From Stomorhina lunata (lineage: Eukaryota > Arthropoda > Insecta > Diptera > Rhiniidae): a stretch of DNA of 64,000 nucleotides. The stretch covers positions 56,299,903 through 56,363,902 of the forward strand of contig OW121743.1 of the NCBI GenBank assembly GCA_933228675.1, in the 5' to 3' direction. A model generated the notes under the pieces. That model was not told the origin of the DNA. It made no database searches and worked only from the letters and a program-made list of their open reading frames with translations. A program made the position numbers and the translations under genes. Every line of letters starts with the position of its first letter. The first letter of the stretch is position 1. Below are positions 61,656 to 64,000 of this stretch, one piece after another.

Positions 61656-62393
61656 CAATATGTATTTCAGTTGTACAGTATTGAATAAAATAAAGCTATA
61701 TCTCTAATTTTTATCACCTTTGGCTTTTTTCTGTTCTTTATTCCAAAGAAGGTAACCTAATTCGTATATGTAGCGTTGAAGTATTTTTATGACTTTTACA
61801 ATTTTTATGTGCGTCGGCAGAATTTATTTCCCTATAATCACCCTGTAAACAAATCGGTAGTCGACTACCAAAATCATCCATTTATTGTCAATCTTTTAAC
61901 AACTAACTACACGCTAACTACAAAGTAATTCAGTAATGCAAACAATCTGGGTAAAGGCTGCAAAAGTTATCTATTTATATATATTTAATTTTTTGCAAAT
62001 TAACTTTTAGCTTACTACAAAGTTATGTAGAATTTCCCCGAATCATTGTGATCATGTTCTGTGAAAAGTCGTCAAAAATCGATGCTCACGATGCGCACAG
62101 GACATTTATTTCTAGGACCCATTTGTATGGGGATAAATATTAAATGTAAGCCAAGTTTTGATGTATTTTAATTTATGATCTAAGAACATTTAAAAGACGG
62201 GCTAAAATTCTATAGTTATTTTATGGCCTTCATTCTGATTTTTATCCCAAACATTAGCATTAAGTCGGAACGGGTAAACGTTATCCGATTTGAATAAAAT
62301 TTTATATTTTTTTATTGGTATCAAAAGGGCAGAAAATGCGTATCTGAATTTGAAAAAAAAAAAATTTTCCCCATACAAGCATGGGACACTCTA

Positions 62394-62999
62394 ATCTATA
62401 TGACATCAGCTCACGTAGCACTGAACGATTTAATTTTTTCAATTTTGTTTTCAAAAACTTTTTTTCCTTATTTCAACTGAAATGCAAAACATTCCCTATT
62501 TGAGTTTTGTAATTATAATTTTTCAATAAAATTTTAAAACACAATAAATTAAATACAAACAAAATATTTACGAGCTGTTTTACTTAAAATGGTAAATGCG
62601 CCTTAATAAGTCAGTCACTCAGTCATCTGTAGAGCGTAACTGTCATATATCGGCTATAGCTGCTCAAGTTTGGGGGGCCCAACCTCATTTTTTTGTTTGT
62701 TTGTTTTTGTTATACTGCTTTTGTTTGTATTTGCAAATGCAAGACTAAGGCACATATTTACCTGAGAGTTTATTTATTTGTATGACAGCTGGATCGTTCA
62801 ATTTTTACTCGCAATAAATATTCAATATGCCGCCTTTGTTTGGAGGGGGCCTGATTTCCAGACTAAGTGAGGGTGTGTTTTTTGGGGGAAATTTGTGTTA
62901 TTTTCATGTTTTTCTGCTTTATATACATTTTTGTCTACAATTGTTATTTTGTTTAATTTAACGAAAGTTTACTTAATTGATAATTTATTTGGTTTTAAA
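62394..62999. other. AT-rich spacer, no gene seen
   Basis: No feature beyond TTTG-rich runs near 62690-62730. Confidence 0.5.
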
Positions 63000-63950
63000 T
63001 ACATTATATAAAATTTCCTACAGTAAAATTTTGAAAATAGTACAATTTTTAAAATTTTCCTATAAAAATAGACAAATTTTGAAATTTTTCCTATCAAAAT
63101 AGTAAAATTTTGAAAATTTTCCTATAAAAATAGTATAATTTTGAAAATTTTCCTATAAAAATAGTAAAATTTTGAAAATTTTCCTATAAAAATAGTAAAA
63201 TTTTGAAAATTTTCCTATAAAAACATATAAAATTTTGAAAATTTTCCTATAAAAATGGTAAAATTTTGAAAATTTTCCTATAAAAATAGTAAAATTTTGA
63301 AAATTTTCTAATAAAACTAGTAAAATTTTACTATAAAAATAGAAAAATTTTGAAAATTTTTCAATAAAAATAGTAAAATTTTGAAAATTTTCCTATAAAA
63401 ATAGTAAAATTTTGAAAATTTTCCTATAAAAATAGTAAAATTTTGAAAATTTTCCTATAAAAATAGTAAAAATAGTAAAATTTTGAAAATTTTCCTATAA
63501 AAACATATAAAATTTTGAAAATTTTCCTATAAAAATAGTAAAGTTTTGAAAATTTTCCTATAAAAATAGTAAAATTTTGAAAATTTTCCAATAAAAATAG
63601 TAAAATTTTGAAAATTTTCCTATAAAAACATATAAAATTTTGAAAATTTTCCTATAAAAATAGTAAAATTTTGAAAATTTTCCTATAAAAATAGTAAAAT
63701 TTTGAAAATTTTCCTATAAAAATAGTAAAATTTTGAAAATTTTACTATAAAAATAGTAAAATTTTGAAAATTTTACTATAAAAATAGTAAAATTTTGAAA
63801 ATTTTACTATAAAAATAGTAAAATTTTGAAAATTTTACTATAAAAATAGTAAAATTTTGAAAATTTTACTATAAAAATAGTAAAATTTTGAAAATTTTAC
63901 TATAAAAATAGTAAAATTTTGAAAATTTTACTATAAAAATAGTAAAATTT
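63000..63950. repeat. 31-bp satellite array 6 (CCTATAAAAA type)
   Basis: The tandem unit TAGTAAAATTTTGAAAATTT plus TCCTATAAAAA (or ACTATAAAAA) has a 31-bp period, the same length as the CTATAG-core arrays although the core is changed to CTATAA. The right half (from about 63735) uses the ACTATAAAAA variant homogeneously. Confidence 0.93.
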
Positions 63951-64000
63951 TTATTTGTTGTTAAACTATAGAACTTAAGTTCCGATATTCCCAATATCAT

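Larger units (their letters stand above)
60526..62391. mobile_element. TIR-bounded composite element with three tandem units
   Basis: Ends GAGTGTCCC and GGGACACTC, each bordered by TA (60524-60525, 62392-62393); with flanking bases the inverted match is 13 bp. Inside are three tandem units marked by the perfect palindrome GGTAGTCGACTACC at 60810, 61319 and 61856 (spacing 509 and 537). The third unit is truncated near 62060. Each full unit carries a tRNA-like segment. There is no transposase frame. Confidence 0.7.

Overview
This window looks like AT-rich nuclear DNA from a higher fly. A calyptrate fly (blowfly, flesh fly or house-fly type) is my inference, from the long asparagine/glutamine codon runs, the Tc1/mariner families and the dispersed repeats. 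It is a repeat-dominated stretch around one long protein-coding exon, with no bacterial-style genes, no operons and no CRISPR array.

The one convincing host gene is on the + strand. A 1343-codon open exon (30932-34960) starts with a clean ATG behind an in-frame stop and ends at a good phase-0 splice donor (GTAAGT at 34961). The first intron then begins and no later exon can be recognised in the remaining 29 kb. I cannot name the gene. Its N-terminal part carries two cysteine-pair modules, each preceded by an N-I-Y-E-N motif. The rest is low-complexity with an SH3-ligand-like motif, an acidic stretch and a Ser-rich region.

The rest is mobile DNA and satellites. Seven tandem arrays (2040-4830, 10290-12180, 13740-15320, 15920-18170, 35293-37730, 43410-44960, 63000-63950) share a palindromic TTTTTCTATAGAAAAA-type core or a relative of it. 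Most have a 31-bp period; the intronic array has a 36-bp period. Other arrays are a 12-bp repeat (56645-57930), a GACA/GATA repeat (48827-49280) and several (TA)n tracts.

Transposon layer: a full-length ITmD37E (DD37E) element with TA target duplication and two nonsense codons (22873-24169); two DD41D mariner-like elements (24763-25987, broken; about 46836-48100, nearly intact ORF); decayed DD34E Tc1 (about 7080-7603), DD34D mariner (21230-21550) and LINE reverse-transcriptase (38750-39165) fragments; two copies of a tRNA-derived SINE (20492-20790, 39503-39821), one with a 9-bp target duplication; a hAT-type foldback MITE with 8-bp duplication (8250-8802); other palindromic elements; and a TIR-bounded composite with three tandem units (60526-62391).

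Two abundant dispersed families tie the region together. Family A (my label) carries internal motifs such as GGGAGCTATGGTCAAAT and has a terminal hairpin. Family H is a non-autonomous Helitron-like element that begins with TC, ends in a hairpin plus 12 nt, inserts without target duplication, and ends in GTAC instead of CTRR. Nesting gives relative ages: family A copies were hit later by a DD41D mariner, a SINE, a family-H element and a hAT MITE. The GACA array appears to be an expansion of a segment inside a family A copy.
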